The notes under the pieces were generated by a model. It was given only the letters and a program-made list of their open reading frames with translations. It did not search any database and was not told the DNA's origin. This document shows positions 42,760 to 51,964 of a stretch of 64,000 nucleotides of DNA, one piece after another. Origin of the DNA: Planococcus shenhongbingii. GTDB taxonomy: Bacteria > Bacillota > Bacilli > Bacillales_A > Planococcaceae. The stretch spans positions 372,001-436,000 of the forward strand of contig NZ_CP129235.1 of NCBI RefSeq assembly GCF_030413635.1. Direction: 5' to 3'. Both the position numbers and the translations under genes were made by a program. Every line of letters begins with the position of its first letter. The first letter of the stretch is position 1.

Positions 42760-44484
42760 ATGGTTGATTTAAAGCAACTGGCTTATGAACGTAAAAATAT
42801 TATGGTTTTCTTAATCATAGCATCGTTCCTGAAAGGACTGGCAATGATTGGGCAAGCCTTATTTTTTGTATTAATCGCAGATAGTGTTTTTCTCAAAAAT
42901 GCTTCGTTCCAAGATATGGTCCCTTACTTATTTGGGCTGCTTGGTGTTATTTTCCTGCGGGTGCTATGCGGTTATGTAATCGGCCGTTCAGGTGTAAATT
43001 TAGCAACGGAAGTGAAAACACATTTGCGTGAGAAGTTGATTCAGTCATTTGCGGCTAATCCGCTTCAAGCGTCAATTCAAGGGCAATCTGGACAAAAAGT
43101 CAGTTTGCTTCTTGATGCTGTGGATGAACTGGATGGCTACTACAGTAAATATATTCCACAAATGATTCAAAGTTACATTATTCCTGTTCTGTTGCTGATC
43201 GTCATTTTTTCTCAGCACTGGGTGACAGGTCTGATTATATTGATTACGGCGCCGTTTATTCCGATATTTATGGCGCTTGTCGGTATAAAAACAAAAGAAA
43301 AAGCGGATCAGCAAATGGAGAAAATGGGACAGTTTTCCGGTACTTTCCTGGATGTGCTGCAAGGGCTGACAACGCTTAAATTATATGGTCAAGCCGAGCG
43401 GCAACAGCAGACCATCAAAAAAAGCAGCCTGGATTTTCGAGACGCTACGATGGAAGTACTAAAATCAGCGTTTTTATCTTCACTAATGCTGGAGTATATT
43501 TCAATGCTAAGCATGGGGATTATCGCTTTGGAAATCGGATTACGTTTAGTGGTGTTTGATAGCCTAACATTTTTCACCGCATTTTTTGTGATGATTCTTG
43601 TTCCGGATTTCTTTAATATGCTGAAAGATTTCGGCAGTGCCTTCCACACAGGAAAAGGAAGTACGGCAGCAGCTAACCGGCTGTCAGCACATTTTGAAAA
43701 AGAAGCACCTTCGGTCGAATGGGGGCAAGGCATATTATCAAATGAGCCGCCGCATCTGACATTGAATGGTTTTTCGTTTCAATACGGTGAAGGTTTTAAA
43801 TTAGAACCGATTCAAGCGGAAATCCCGCCTTATAGCCAAGCGGCGATCATCGGAAAAAGTGGATCCGGAAAAACGACGCTTCTGCATGCTATTGCAGGTC
43901 TGTTGCCTCCGGAAAGCGGCAATGTGTTAGTGAACGGAGTGCCTCGTGATCAAATCGATGAAAAGTCCTGGTTTGAACAATTGAGTTACATTTCACAAAA
44001 TCCTTATTTGTTTGCAGGGACCATTAAAGAAAATATTGCGATCGGTGCCAGCAGAGAAACAACAGATGAAGAGGTCTGGGAAGCTGCCAAAAAGGCTGGA
44101 ATAGTAGAAATGGTGATGTCTTTGAAAGAAGGGCTGGATACACCGGTAGGCGAAGCAGGAAGAGGATTGTCTGGCGGCGAGAAGCAGCGGATTGCGCTTG
44201 CCCGGGCATTTCTGAAACAGCCTTCCGTTATCCTGTTTGATGAACCGACAACCGGCCTTGACCTTCAGACTGAAAAAATCCTGCAAGAATCATTAGCTGA
44301 ACTTGGAAAACGGGCGACAATTATAACCGTTGCGCACCGATTGCATACCATAAAACAATCTGACGTCATTCTGATATTGTCGGAAGGGAAGCTGGCGGCA
44401 GCCGGCAGCCATAACGAATTGCTGGAAACTTATGCGCCTTATGAAGAAATGCTGGCAGTGCAGCATGGAGGTATAGTGCAATGA
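42760..44484 (+). CDS. cydD: Thiol reductant ABC exporter subunit CydD
   Basis: 574 residues from the ATG behind AAAGGAGAG; an ATG at 42727 has no site. Six-helix ABC exporter domain then ATPase with GKSGSGKTTLL, LSGGEKQRIALARA and VILFDEPTTGLD. CydDC exports cysteine/glutathione, or handles heme, for assembly of cytochrome bd oxidase. Overlaps cydC by four bases. cydAB is not in this window. Confidence 0.9.
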   Translation: MVDLKQLAYERKNIMVFLIIASFLKGLAMIGQALFFVLIADSVFLKNASFQDMVPYLFGLLGVIFLRVLCGYVIGRSGVNLATEVKTHLREKLIQSFAANPLQASIQGQSGQKVSLLLDAVDELDGYYSKYIPQMIQSYIIPVLLLIVIFSQHWVTGLIILITAPFIPIFMALVGIKTKEKADQQMEKMGQFSGTFLDVLQGLTTLKLYGQAERQQQTIKKSSLDFRDATMEVLKSAFLSSLMLEYISMLSMGIIALEIGLRLVVFDSLTFFTAFFVMILVPDFFNMLKDFGSAFHTGKGSTAAANRLSAHFEKEAPSVEWGQGILSNEPPHLTLNGFSFQYGEGFKLEPIQAEIPPYSQAAIIGKSGSGKTTLLHAIAGLLPPESGNVLVNGVPRDQIDEKSWFEQLSYISQNPYLFAGTIKENIAIGASRETTDEEVWEAAKKAGIVEMVMSLKEGLDTPVGEAGRGLSGGEKQRIALARAFLKQPSVILFDEPTTGLDLQTEKILQESLAELGKRATIITVAHRLHTIKQSDVILILSEGKLAAAGSHNELLETYAPYEEMLAVQHGGIVQ

Positions 44485-46187
44485 AAGAACTAAAACAGAT
44501 ATTAATTTTGACCCTTCATGAAAAAAGAGATGTAGCGATTGCTATCTTCTTCGGTTTTCTTGCAGGGATTGCCGGTGCCGCCTTGATGGCTTCGAGCGGT
44601 TATTTAATTTCAAAAGCGGCTCTGACTTCTCAAATAACCATTTTGATTGTCATGGGTGCTTGTTTAAAGTTATTCGGGCTGGTATCGGCTTTAAGCCGAT
44701 ATGCGGAACGGTTGTTTTCACACCGGGCAACGTTTACAATGCTGAGCAATTTACGCGTGTCTTTTTTTGAGAAACTGTCTCCTTTGGCGCCGGGAATTTT
44801 TCAGAAATACCGGAGCGGGGATTTGCTGGCGCGCATCGTCGGGGATGTAGAGAGCCTGCAGAATTTCATGCTGCGGGTCTTTTATCCTCCGGTCGTGCTC
44901 GGCCTCGTTTTCCTTAGCACCATTTTCTTTGCTTCTTTCTTCTCGTTGGCTATCGCCATGGTCATATTGGCAGGCATGCTGTTGACAATTGTAGTGGTAC
45001 CTGCTATTTTTGCCTGGCGCCAGCGCAGAATTGACAGTGCTGTGCGGACCAGCCGGGCAGCACTGTCAACGGAAGCGACAGAATTTCTATTTGGCTTTAG
45101 GGATTTGAAGATATACCAGCAGCTGGAACGTAAAGAACGAGACTTAACGGTGTTTTCAGAACGCTATGCAGAACAGCAGCAGAAAGAGGGGCTGGAAGAA
45201 AATTTCGGTCAATCAGTCAATGCTTTTGTAGCGCTTCTGGCCTCCTTTTTTGTGCTGGGACTTGGAGCTTATTTCGTTTCAGCAGGAGAACTGGACGGTC
45301 TGTATTTAGCAATGCTCGTGATGGTATCCATCGCTGTTTTTGAAAACGTGGCGCCAATGGCTGTTTTTCCAGCGCATTTTGAAGAAAACCGAAAAGCGGC
45401 TGTCCGCCTTGAACAGGTAGTGACAGAGCCGGTTCGAAAACCAGGCGATCTAGCTTTGCCAGTGAAGCCAATTGAAATTGCTTTTGAAAATGTTTCCTTT
45501 ACGTATCCGGAAGAAGAACGTCCGGCATTAAGCAATATTTCTCTCCAGCTTCCATCTGGATCCAAAACAGCGATTGTAGGGCCGAGCGGTTCAGGGAAAT
45601 CTACGTTGCTCCAGCTTTTATTGAATGTCTTGCCAGCGGATAGCGGCATGATTTCAATTGGAGGAGAACCTCTGGAAAAGCTCCATCCAGAAAAATTATG
45701 GCGACGGATGAATGTGGTGCTGCAGGAAAATCATTTCTTCTTCGGCACAATTCGAAGCAATCTATTGATTGCCAATGAAAATGCGACAGATGAAGAAATG
45801 GAAACAGCCTTGGCAAGGGTACAGCTCAGTGCATTTTCACCAGACACAAAAGTGAATGAAAAAGGTGAAAACTTGTCCGGAGGCGAAAAACAGCGGCTTG
45901 CCATTGCGCGGGCCATGTTGAGAGGAGAAACACTTTGGCTGTTGGATGAACCGGTCTCTTCAGTTGATTCGATTACAGCAAAAGATATATACTCTCAATT
46001 GTTTGAACAAGGAAAAGACGACACCTTCGTCATTATCAGCCATGACTTAACCGGCCTGGAACAAATGGACCAGATCATTGTCATGGAACAAGGACAAATC
46101 GTAGAGGCTGGAACATATGAAGAAATCATGGAAAAACAAGGCCACTTTTTTGCACTTAAACAGATTGAGAAAAGCATATTCGCATAA
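44481..46187 (+). CDS. cydC: Thiol reductant ABC exporter subunit CydC
   Basis: 568 residues; its ATG overlaps the cydD stop. Membrane domain with ASSGYLISKAALTSQI near the start, characteristic of CydC, then ATPase with GPSGSGKSTLL, LSGGEKQRLAIARAML and LLDEPVSSVD. Forms the heterodimer with CydD in the membrane. Confidence 0.9.
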   Translation: MKELKQILILTLHEKRDVAIAIFFGFLAGIAGAALMASSGYLISKAALTSQITILIVMGACLKLFGLVSALSRYAERLFSHRATFTMLSNLRVSFFEKLSPLAPGIFQKYRSGDLLARIVGDVESLQNFMLRVFYPPVVLGLVFLSTIFFASFFSLAIAMVILAGMLLTIVVVPAIFAWRQRRIDSAVRTSRAALSTEATEFLFGFRDLKIYQQLERKERDLTVFSERYAEQQQKEGLEENFGQSVNAFVALLASFFVLGLGAYFVSAGELDGLYLAMLVMVSIAVFENVAPMAVFPAHFEENRKAAVRLEQVVTEPVRKPGDLALPVKPIEIAFENVSFTYPEEERPALSNISLQLPSGSKTAIVGPSGSGKSTLLQLLLNVLPADSGMISIGGEPLEKLHPEKLWRRMNVVLQENHFFFGTIRSNLLIANENATDEEMETALARVQLSAFSPDTKVNEKGENLSGGEKQRLAIARAMLRGETLWLLDEPVSSVDSITAKDIYSQLFEQGKDDTFVIISHDLTGLEQMDQIIVMEQGQIVEAGTYEEIMEKQGHFFALKQIEKSIFA

Positions 46188-46228
46188 GTAAGGATGTTCT
46201 TCATGCTTTTTTCTTCATTTAATCGGAT

Positions 46229-46277
46229 ATACTGTCCGAAAAGCTTAAAATACTGTCGGCAAATGAAAAATACTGTC
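46229..46277. repeat. Three ATACTGTC units with 20-21 bp period
   Basis: ATACTGTC at 46229, 46250 and 46270, each preceded by A/T-rich and followed by unrelated bases. It lies between the cydC stop and the terminator at 46325. Same period as the arrays at 30886, 63623 and 63824. Confidence 0.7.
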
Positions 46278-46324
46278 AAACAGCGTTAAATCTTTTTCAT
46301 GAAGAGCTGGCAGCACGAAAAAGA

Positions 46325-46378
46325 AAAACCGGAAGACTTCCCCTTTGAATTAAAAGGAAGTCTTCCGGTTTTATTTTA
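46325..46378. terminator. Bidirectional terminator
   Basis: AAAACCGGAAGACTTCC / GGAAGTCTTCCGGTTTT, 17-bp perfect stem between cydC (+) and the gene at 46371 (-). Confidence 0.9.
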
Positions 46379-46601
46379 ATAGCAGATTATTTCCCTGTTT
46401 GGCATCTTCTAATTTCATCTGTTCTAATTGGAGGCGCATCTTCTGAGTTTCAATAACAAAGTTCTCGTGTTTCAATTTTTCCAGTTCGATTTCACTTTCA
46501 ATCAATCTGTTTTTTAACTTGGTTTGCGTTTGGAAGTGAGAGGTAATAATGGCAACAAGCGGAATCGAAAATACCATAATGACGGCTACCAGACCAGTCA
46601 C
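46371..46601 (-). CDS. Small membrane protein with coiled-coil tail
   Basis: 76 residues from GTG spaced 6 nt from AAAGAGGTG; a GTG at 46610 is part of that site. One N-terminal helix (about 2-20, TGLVAVIMVFSIPLVAIIT) then a charged coiled coil (KLKNRLIESEIELEKLKHEN ... RLQLEQMKLED). The layout recalls PspB-type proteins, but there is no psp gene nearby. Confidence 0.65.
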   Translation of the reverse strand: MTGLVAVIMVFSIPLVAIITSHFQTQTKLKNRLIESEIELEKLKHENFVIETQKMRLQLEQMKLEDAKQGNNLLLK

Positions 46602-46610
46602 GACGTCCAC

Positions 46611-46982
46611 CTCTTTCCTGAAAATTCTGATTACTTTTAGTATACATGATTACCTGACAATGAAAAACAAATTTCTTCTAAATTTAAAAGCGATAGGACA
46701 TGTCATAGTTCTATTGAGGTGATTCGGCCATTTTGCATCAAAGTCTGTTCAGTGATGTGCCTCGTTTTGTGCTTCAAAGCCAATGCTACGGCGGGTTTTA
46801 TACACTTGGGCGAGAAGGAAGATGCAGGACGGATTCTCCAGACTTCCACTTATAAAATTTAAAAGATATGACAAGTGTCATGTCTAAACCAAACGTTTAT
46901 GACTTTTTTCATCTCTTCATTTTTTTTATGATAAGGATAATAAGTTATACGAGCGGACAAAGCTCGCATAAGGAGGAAGAAC
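46611..46982. other. Intergenic region before des
   Basis: 372 bp without a gene. It holds the predicted start region of the minus-strand gene (TATACT near 46637), a GGACATGTCAT sequence near 46696, the DesR-type palindrome at 46868 and a des -10 near 46927. I see nothing convincing in 46720-46860. Confidence 0.6.
46868..46881. promoter_or_regulatory. Candidate DesR binding palindrome
   Basis: ATGACA AG TGTCAT, a perfect dyad 60 bp before the probable des -10 (TATGAT, 46927-46932), with a further half site (TTATGAC) at 46897. There is no good -35, as expected for a promoter that needs an activator. Confidence 0.6.
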
Positions 46983-48002
46983 ATGAGCAGAGAAAAGACA
47001 GCCCAATTACGTAAATTTGTAGCGCCATTCGAAAAAGCCGATGTAAAAGCAAGTGTCCGACAAATAGCAAATACAATTCCACCATTTATCTTGTTTTGGT
47101 TTTTAGCCTACCAGGCACTGGATGTCTCCATTTGGCTGACAATCGCTTTATCAGCAGTAGCTGCAGGTTTTGTAATTCGTACGTTCATCATTTTCCATGA
47201 CTGCACACACGGATCATTCTTCAAGAATAAAAAAGCAAATGCAGTAGTCGGAACCATCACAGGGATTATGACATTGTTTGCTTATGAAAAGTGGAAACGC
47301 GAGCATTCCATCCATCACGCTTCAAGTGGAAATCTTGATAAGCGCGGAGTCGGCGATATCTGGGTCATGACAATTGAAGAGTATGTCGAAGCTTCTAAAT
47401 GGGAACGTTTCAAATACCGTATGTACCGCAATCCGTTGGTGATGTTCGGTTTTGGACCATTATTCCTAGTATTGATCTCTAGCCGTTTCAACCGTAAAGA
47501 TGCACGTAAAAAAGAGCGCAACAACACGTACTTGATCAACATTTCTCTAGTGGTTATCTATTCATTGCTTATCTGGGCAATTGGCTGGCAGGCATTCCTG
47601 ATCGTTCAAGGGTCAACAATGTTTATCGCCGGAGCACTAGGCATTTGGTTGTTCTACGTACAGCATACATTCGAAGATTCATACTTTGAAGATGAAAGCG
47701 AATGGGATTATGTAAAAGCTGCTGTGGAAGGAAGTTCATATTACAAACTTCCAAAAGTGCTTCAATGGGTAACAGGAAACATTGGTTTCCATCACGTTCA
47801 CCATTTAAGCCCGCGTGTTCCAAACTATAATTTGGAAAAAGCGCATGAATCTACTCCGCCGCTTCAACAGGCGACAACGATTGATATCAAATCTAGCCTT
47901 AAATCATTGCGTTATAAATTATACGATGCGAAAAACAAAACGTTTGTTACATTTGGCGACATTAAGCATTTGCTGAATGACCAAAAAAAATTGGCAGCAT
48001 AA
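46983..48002 (+). CDS. des: Membrane phospholipid acyl desaturase
   Basis: 339 residues, ATG behind AAGGAGGAAGAAC. The three His boxes of membrane desaturases are present: HDCTHGSF, HSIHHASSGN and HHVHH, with four membrane helices around them. It introduces a double bond into membrane acyl chains using iron and O2. It stands directly before desK-desR, the cold-sensing pair that controls it in B. subtilis. Confidence 0.95.
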   Translation: MSREKTAQLRKFVAPFEKADVKASVRQIANTIPPFILFWFLAYQALDVSIWLTIALSAVAAGFVIRTFIIFHDCTHGSFFKNKKANAVVGTITGIMTLFAYEKWKREHSIHHASSGNLDKRGVGDIWVMTIEEYVEASKWERFKYRMYRNPLVMFGFGPLFLVLISSRFNRKDARKKERNNTYLINISLVVIYSLLIWAIGWQAFLIVQGSTMFIAGALGIWLFYVQHTFEDSYFEDESEWDYVKAAVEGSSYYKLPKVLQWVTGNIGFHHVHHLSPRVPNYNLEKAHESTPPLQQATTIDIKSSLKSLRYKLYDAKNKTFVTFGDIKHLLNDQKKLAA

Positions 48003-48012
48003 CGGAGATTTC

Positions 48013-48050
48013 AAGAAAAAACCATTCCTGACTGAATGGTTTTTTCTTTT
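48013..48050 (+). terminator. Terminator between des and desK
   Basis: AAGAAAAAACCATTC / GAATGGTTTTTTCTT stem; allows des to be expressed more strongly than desKR. Confidence 0.85.
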
Positions 48051-48100
48051 TGCCGTTCTTTGGTATGATGAAGAATAATAGATGGACAAGGAGCGAGATT

Positions 48101-49237
48101 ATGCAAAGCTGGTATCAAATTTTTCCGAAAAACCCTTGGCTTAGTGTATATGCATGGGTTATCTTCTGTATCTTGCCTTTCTTTTTCATTTTCAGATCTT
48201 CTTCAGTTTTGGAAATCGTGGCAGGGATTGTTCTGCTCCTTCTGTTTTTTATTGCGTATCGGCTATCCTTCAACTCCCGTACCGGTTTTACCTATGTATG
48301 GATCAGTATAGAAATCGCCATCAATATCGGCATGACTTTCTTGTTCGGATATGTCTACCTGGCTATCTTTTTAGCTTTTTTCATTGGCAATATACGCAAT
48401 AAAGTAGGCTTTTTCATTGTTTATGGTATTCATATCGGCACGACGATATTGGCAGTGGTACTTGGCATGATTGAACATAGTACGTTATATGTATCGCAGC
48501 TTCCGTTCATCGTGTTAAGCATTTTGGGTGTCATTTTACTTCCTTTCAACACTTACAACCGCAATAAGCGCGAGAAGCTGGAAGGGCAGCTTGAAGATGC
48601 TAATAAACGGATTTCCCAGCTGATTGTCATCGAAGAGAGGGAGCGCATCGCCCGGGACTTGCATGATACTTTAGGCCAAAAACTGTCGTTGATCGGCTTG
48701 AAAAGTGATTTGGCCGGGAAATTGATCCAGCGCGATGCCGCTGCTGCCTTGATTGAAATTAACGATATCCGGCAAACTGCACGGACGGCTTTAAAAGAAG
48801 TCCGGGAGCTTGTGTCGGATATGCGAGGAACGAAACTGGAAGATGAATTGCTCCGGATCCAGCAAATTTTAAAAGCGGCAGAAATTGATTTTGTCTTATA
48901 CGGTTCTGCTAAACTGCAGAATACTCCGCTGCTTGTAGAGAATGTGCTCAGCATGTGTTTAAAAGAGGCTGTAACAAACGTGGTCAAACATAGCAAAGCA
49001 ACACGCTGCAGCATTTTGATCAAACAAAAACCTGAAGAAGTTCTGGTGCAGGTGCAGGACGATGGCATTGGTCTCGAAGGCGGCAGCCAACAGCAGGGAA
49101 ATGGATTGGCAGGAATGCGGGAGCGGCTGGAATTTGTCAACGGCAGTGTTGATATTAAAACGATGGACGGCACCACTTTGAACATCCGGGTTCCAAATGT
49201 GATTCTCTACAAAGAGAAAGAGGAGGAGTTAATGTGA
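48101..49237 (+). CDS. desK: Thermosensor histidine kinase DesK
   Basis: 378 residues from the ATG behind AAGGAGCGAG; an ATG at 48050 lies in the terminator. About five membrane helices (~10-155), then a linker coiled coil and HisKA_3 domain: ERERIARDLHDTLGQKLSLI places the phospho-His at residue 188, the same number as in B. subtilis DesK. ATP-binding end: KEAVTNVVKHSKAT, DDGIGL, GNGLAGM. Switches from phosphatase to kinase when membranes stiffen in the cold. Confidence 0.95.
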   Translation: MQSWYQIFPKNPWLSVYAWVIFCILPFFFIFRSSSVLEIVAGIVLLLLFFIAYRLSFNSRTGFTYVWISIEIAINIGMTFLFGYVYLAIFLAFFIGNIRNKVGFFIVYGIHIGTTILAVVLGMIEHSTLYVSQLPFIVLSILGVILLPFNTYNRNKREKLEGQLEDANKRISQLIVIEERERIARDLHDTLGQKLSLIGLKSDLAGKLIQRDAAAALIEINDIRQTARTALKEVRELVSDMRGTKLEDELLRIQQILKAAEIDFVLYGSAKLQNTPLLVENVLSMCLKEAVTNVVKHSKATRCSILIKQKPEEVLVQVQDDGIGLEGGSQQQGNGLAGMRERLEFVNGSVDIKTMDGTTLNIRVPNVILYKEKEEELM

Positions 49238-49833
49238 TTCGGATTGTATTGGCGGAAGACCAGCGGATGATGCTCGGGGCTTTGGGCTCTTTACTTGATT
49301 TAGAAGAAGACATGGAAGTGGTCGGCAAAGCCGGAAACGGGGAAGAAGCGATTGCGTTGGTTGAGAAACACCAGCCGGATATCGTCATCATGGACATTGA
49401 AATGCCTTTGAAAAGCGGGTTGGATGCAGCGGAAGTCCTGAAAGACCATCCGTGCAAAATCATCATTTTAACGACCTTTGCACGCTCTGGCTATTTTGAG
49501 CGGGCGCGAAAAGCAGGCGTCAGCGGCTATCTCTTGAAAGACAGTCCAAGTGAAGATTTAGCGGCTTCAATCCGGACGATTATGGATGGCCGCCGTATCT
49601 ATGCGCCGGAACTGGTGGATTTGGCATATGCTGAAGCCAATCCGCTGACCGAGCGGGAAAGCCAAGTAATGGAGTTGATTGCTGATGGCAAAAGCACCAA
49701 GGAAATCGCCAAGGAGTTATTTATTACAACCGGGACAGTCCGCAATTATATTTCCGTCATTCTCGACAAATTGGAAGTGGGCAACCGCATTGAAGCCATT
49801 TCCAAGTTTAAAGACAAAGGCTGGTTCAGATAA
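49234..49833 (+). CDS. desR: Response regulator DesR (NarL/LuxR type)
   Basis: 199 residues from a GTG that overlaps the desK stop, behind GAGGAGG. Receiver domain with D54 (DIVIMDIEMP), identical in position to B. subtilis DesR, and a C-terminal LuxR-type HTH (LTERESQVMELIADGKSTKE ... VRNYISVILDKL). Phosphorylated dimers activate des. A dispersed repeat starts at its TAA. Confidence 0.95.
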   Translation: MIRIVLAEDQRMMLGALGSLLDLEEDMEVVGKAGNGEEAIALVEKHQPDIVIMDIEMPLKSGLDAAEVLKDHPCKIIILTTFARSGYFERARKAGVSGYLLKDSPSEDLAASIRTIMDGRRIYAPELVDLAYAEANPLTERESQVMELIADGKSTKEIAKELFITTGTVRNYISVILDKLEVGNRIEAISKFKDKGWFR

Positions 49834-49950
49834 AGTGAAACTTCAATCGGTGGGGTATGCCCACCGATTGTTAGTTGAACCAATCGGACTTTTACGGGCA
49901 GTGGATCCGCTTGAAAAGCGGGGACTTGCTGGTCGGTGACGTGAGATAAG
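49831..49950 (+). repeat. Dispersed structured repeat, copy C
   Basis: Begins at the desR TAA (TAAAGTGAAACTTCAATC). Hairpin 1 is CAATCGGTGGG (49844-49854) with CCCACCGATTG (49860-49870), 11 perfect pairs. The fixed middle TTAGTTGAACCAATCGGAC and hairpin 2 (CCGCTT GA AAAGCGG) follow. The end is diverged (GACGTGAGATAAG). Confidence 0.85.
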
Positions 49951-49955
49951 AAAAG

Positions 49956-49986
49956 AAATCCGCTGTCTCAGGACAGCGGATTTTTA
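49956..49986. terminator. Bidirectional terminator
   Basis: AAATCCGCTGTC TCAG GACAGCGGATTT, 12-bp perfect stem between convergent genes. Confidence 0.9.
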
Positions 49987-49994
49987 CGTTCAAA

Positions 49995-50360
49995 CTATTG
50001 TCCATAAAGGATGTCTTCAAGCGAACCGTCTTTTGTATAGATGTGCAGTTCTCCATTGTTTTTATTGGCGTAGCGCTTTGCTTCGCCCATCAAATCTTCT
50101 TTGGTCTCTTCGATTAAAATCGCTTTTTTGCTGTTCTTCTTCTTAAGCTGCCAGCCTTCGTCATGCGCTTTGATTTCAAAAATCACTTTTTCTTCGTCGC
50201 CTTCTACACTTTTGCGTGCGCGATCAAGTGCGATGGGGATGGCGCGTCCTTCTTCATAACCGTCACGCAGCAGTGCGTTGGCAATTTCAATCGCTTTGTT
50301 CCTCACCTCGGAGTTTAAGTTTTTAAATGAATCCGGGTAATCTTCTTTGCTCCATGGCAC
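49995..50360 (-). CDS. DUF2188-containing stress protein, YdaT-like
   Basis: 121 residues from GTG spaced 8 nt from GGAGG, giving a PWSKEDYPDSFKNL start as in YdaT; an ATG at 50366 is too close to the site. The N-terminal half has EVRNKAIEIANALLRDGYEE (a ChaB-like helical pattern), and the C-terminal half, KAHDEGWQLKKKNSKKAIL with YANKNNGELHIYTKDG, is the small DUF2188 fold. B. subtilis ydaT belongs to the general stress genes; function unknown. Confidence 0.8.
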   Translation of the reverse strand: MPWSKEDYPDSFKNLNSEVRNKAIEIANALLRDGYEEGRAIPIALDRARKSVEGDEEKVIFEIKAHDEGWQLKKKNSKKAILIEETKEDLMGEAKRYANKNNGELHIYTKDGSLEDILYGQ

Positions 50361-50468
50361 GATCATCGCCTCCTTGTTTTTTCTTTTCCCCGTTCACTTC
50401 CGGAACAAAACAAAATTTTTCTGGTAAAAAATCAAGAAGATGATAAACTAAAAAACGGAGGTGGAGAA

Positions 50469-51962
50469 ATGTCAGATTCAACGTTTCAAATTATTGCATT
50501 AACTATTTATATGGCAGCCATGCTGTTCATCGGCTGGTATGCCTACCGAAAAACCGTTAACCTTACAGACTATATGCTGGGAGGACGTGGACTTGGAGCT
50601 GCAGTTGGAGCTTTAAGTGCTGGAGCAGCGGACATGTCCGGTTGGCTTTTAATGGGATTGCCAGGAGCAATTTACGTAGGTGGACTTGTAGAATTCTGGA
50701 TTGCGATCGGTTTAGTAATCGGAGCTTACTTAAACTGGTTCTTTGTCGCACCGCGTTTGCGTGTCTACTCGTTTGTTACAAGTGACTCGATTACGATTCC
50801 CAGCTTTTTGGAAAACCGCTTGAAGGATTCATCGCGCTTGTTGCGCATTGTTTCCGGAGCGATCATTTTAATCTTTTTCACGTTTTATGTTTCATCAGGG
50901 ATGGTGGCCGGTGGCGTCTTTTTCGAAAGCTCATTTGGCCTTGACTACCATTTAGGTTTAATCATTGTTTCTGGAGTAGTTGTCGCCTATACATTATTCG
51001 GTGGATTCTTGGCTGTTAGCTACACGGATGTGGTGCAAGGGCTTATGATGTTCTTGGCGCTTATCCTGGTGCCGGCTATCGGAATATTCGCTACCGGAGG
51101 GTTCAGCGGAACGGCAGCAAGTATCCGTGAAGTGGATCCGGCTCTTTTGAACTTCACTACCGGAGCCTCTCTTATCGGGGTTATTTCTGCTGTGGCATGG
51201 GGCCTCGGGTACTTTGGCCAGCCTCATATCATCGTTCGTTTTATGGCGATCAGCACATTGAAAGAAGTGCGCCAAGCTCGCCGTATCGGCATTAGCTGGA
51301 TGATTTTGAGTCTTTTGGGAGCTGCATCAACTGCACTTGTCGGTATTGCTTATTTCCAGCAAAATCCGAACCTGAATCTTGGAGATCCGGAAGGCGTCTT
51401 CATCGTCCTCGGACAAATTTTCTTCCATCCATTAATTGCAGGATTTATGTTAGCAGCTGTTCTTGCTGCAATCATGAGCACGATTTCTTCACAGTTGATC
51501 GTAACTTCATCTGCTTTGGTAGAAGATCTTTACAAAATCGCATTTAAAAAATCATCAACTGATAAGCAGTACGTGACTTTAGGCCGCTTAGCAGTGCTTG
51601 TGATTTCCTTGATTGCGGGCTTCCTTGCATGGGAGCAAAATGACACTATTCTGGATTTGGTTGCCTACGCTTGGGCAGGATTCGGTGCTGCATTCGGCCC
51701 GCTAATCTTGCTGGCTCTATTCTGGCGTAAGCTTACGACATGGGGCGCATTGTCCGGAATGGTCGTTGGAGCGGCTACAGTTATCATCTGGGATAGCCTC
51801 GATGCAGAATTCGCCGTCAACCTTTACGAAATCATTCCAGGATTCTTCCTATGCTTGCTTGTAGCGGTAATTGTAAGTTTAGTTACGTACAAGAAGAATG
51901 ACCAGATTGAAAAAGAATTTACTGAAACAGAACGCTTGATCAAAGAAAAACCAGCAAAATAA
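50469..51962 (+). CDS. putP: Sodium/proline symporter (PutP/OpuE)
   Basis: 497 residues, ATG behind ACGGAGGTGGAG. About thirteen helices. The SSS-family proline signature is clear: LTDYMLGGRGLGAAVGALSA then GAADMSGWLLMGLPGAIYVGG, and GYFGQPHIIVRFMAI. Imports L-proline with Na+. Nutritional (PutP) or osmoprotective (OpuE) use cannot be separated here; no put catabolic gene is adjacent. Confidence 0.9.
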   Translation: MSDSTFQIIALTIYMAAMLFIGWYAYRKTVNLTDYMLGGRGLGAAVGALSAGAADMSGWLLMGLPGAIYVGGLVEFWIAIGLVIGAYLNWFFVAPRLRVYSFVTSDSITIPSFLENRLKDSSRLLRIVSGAIILIFFTFYVSSGMVAGGVFFESSFGLDYHLGLIIVSGVVVAYTLFGGFLAVSYTDVVQGLMMFLALILVPAIGIFATGGFSGTAASIREVDPALLNFTTGASLIGVISAVAWGLGYFGQPHIIVRFMAISTLKEVRQARRIGISWMILSLLGAASTALVGIAYFQQNPNLNLGDPEGVFIVLGQIFFHPLIAGFMLAAVLAAIMSTISSQLIVTSSALVEDLYKIAFKKSSTDKQYVTLGRLAVLVISLIAGFLAWEQNDTILDLVAYAWAGFGAAFGPLILLALFWRKLTTWGALSGMVVGAATVIIWDSLDAEFAVNLYEIIPGFFLCLLVAVIVSLVTYKKNDQIEKEFTETERLIKEKPAK

Positions 51963-51964
51963 GT

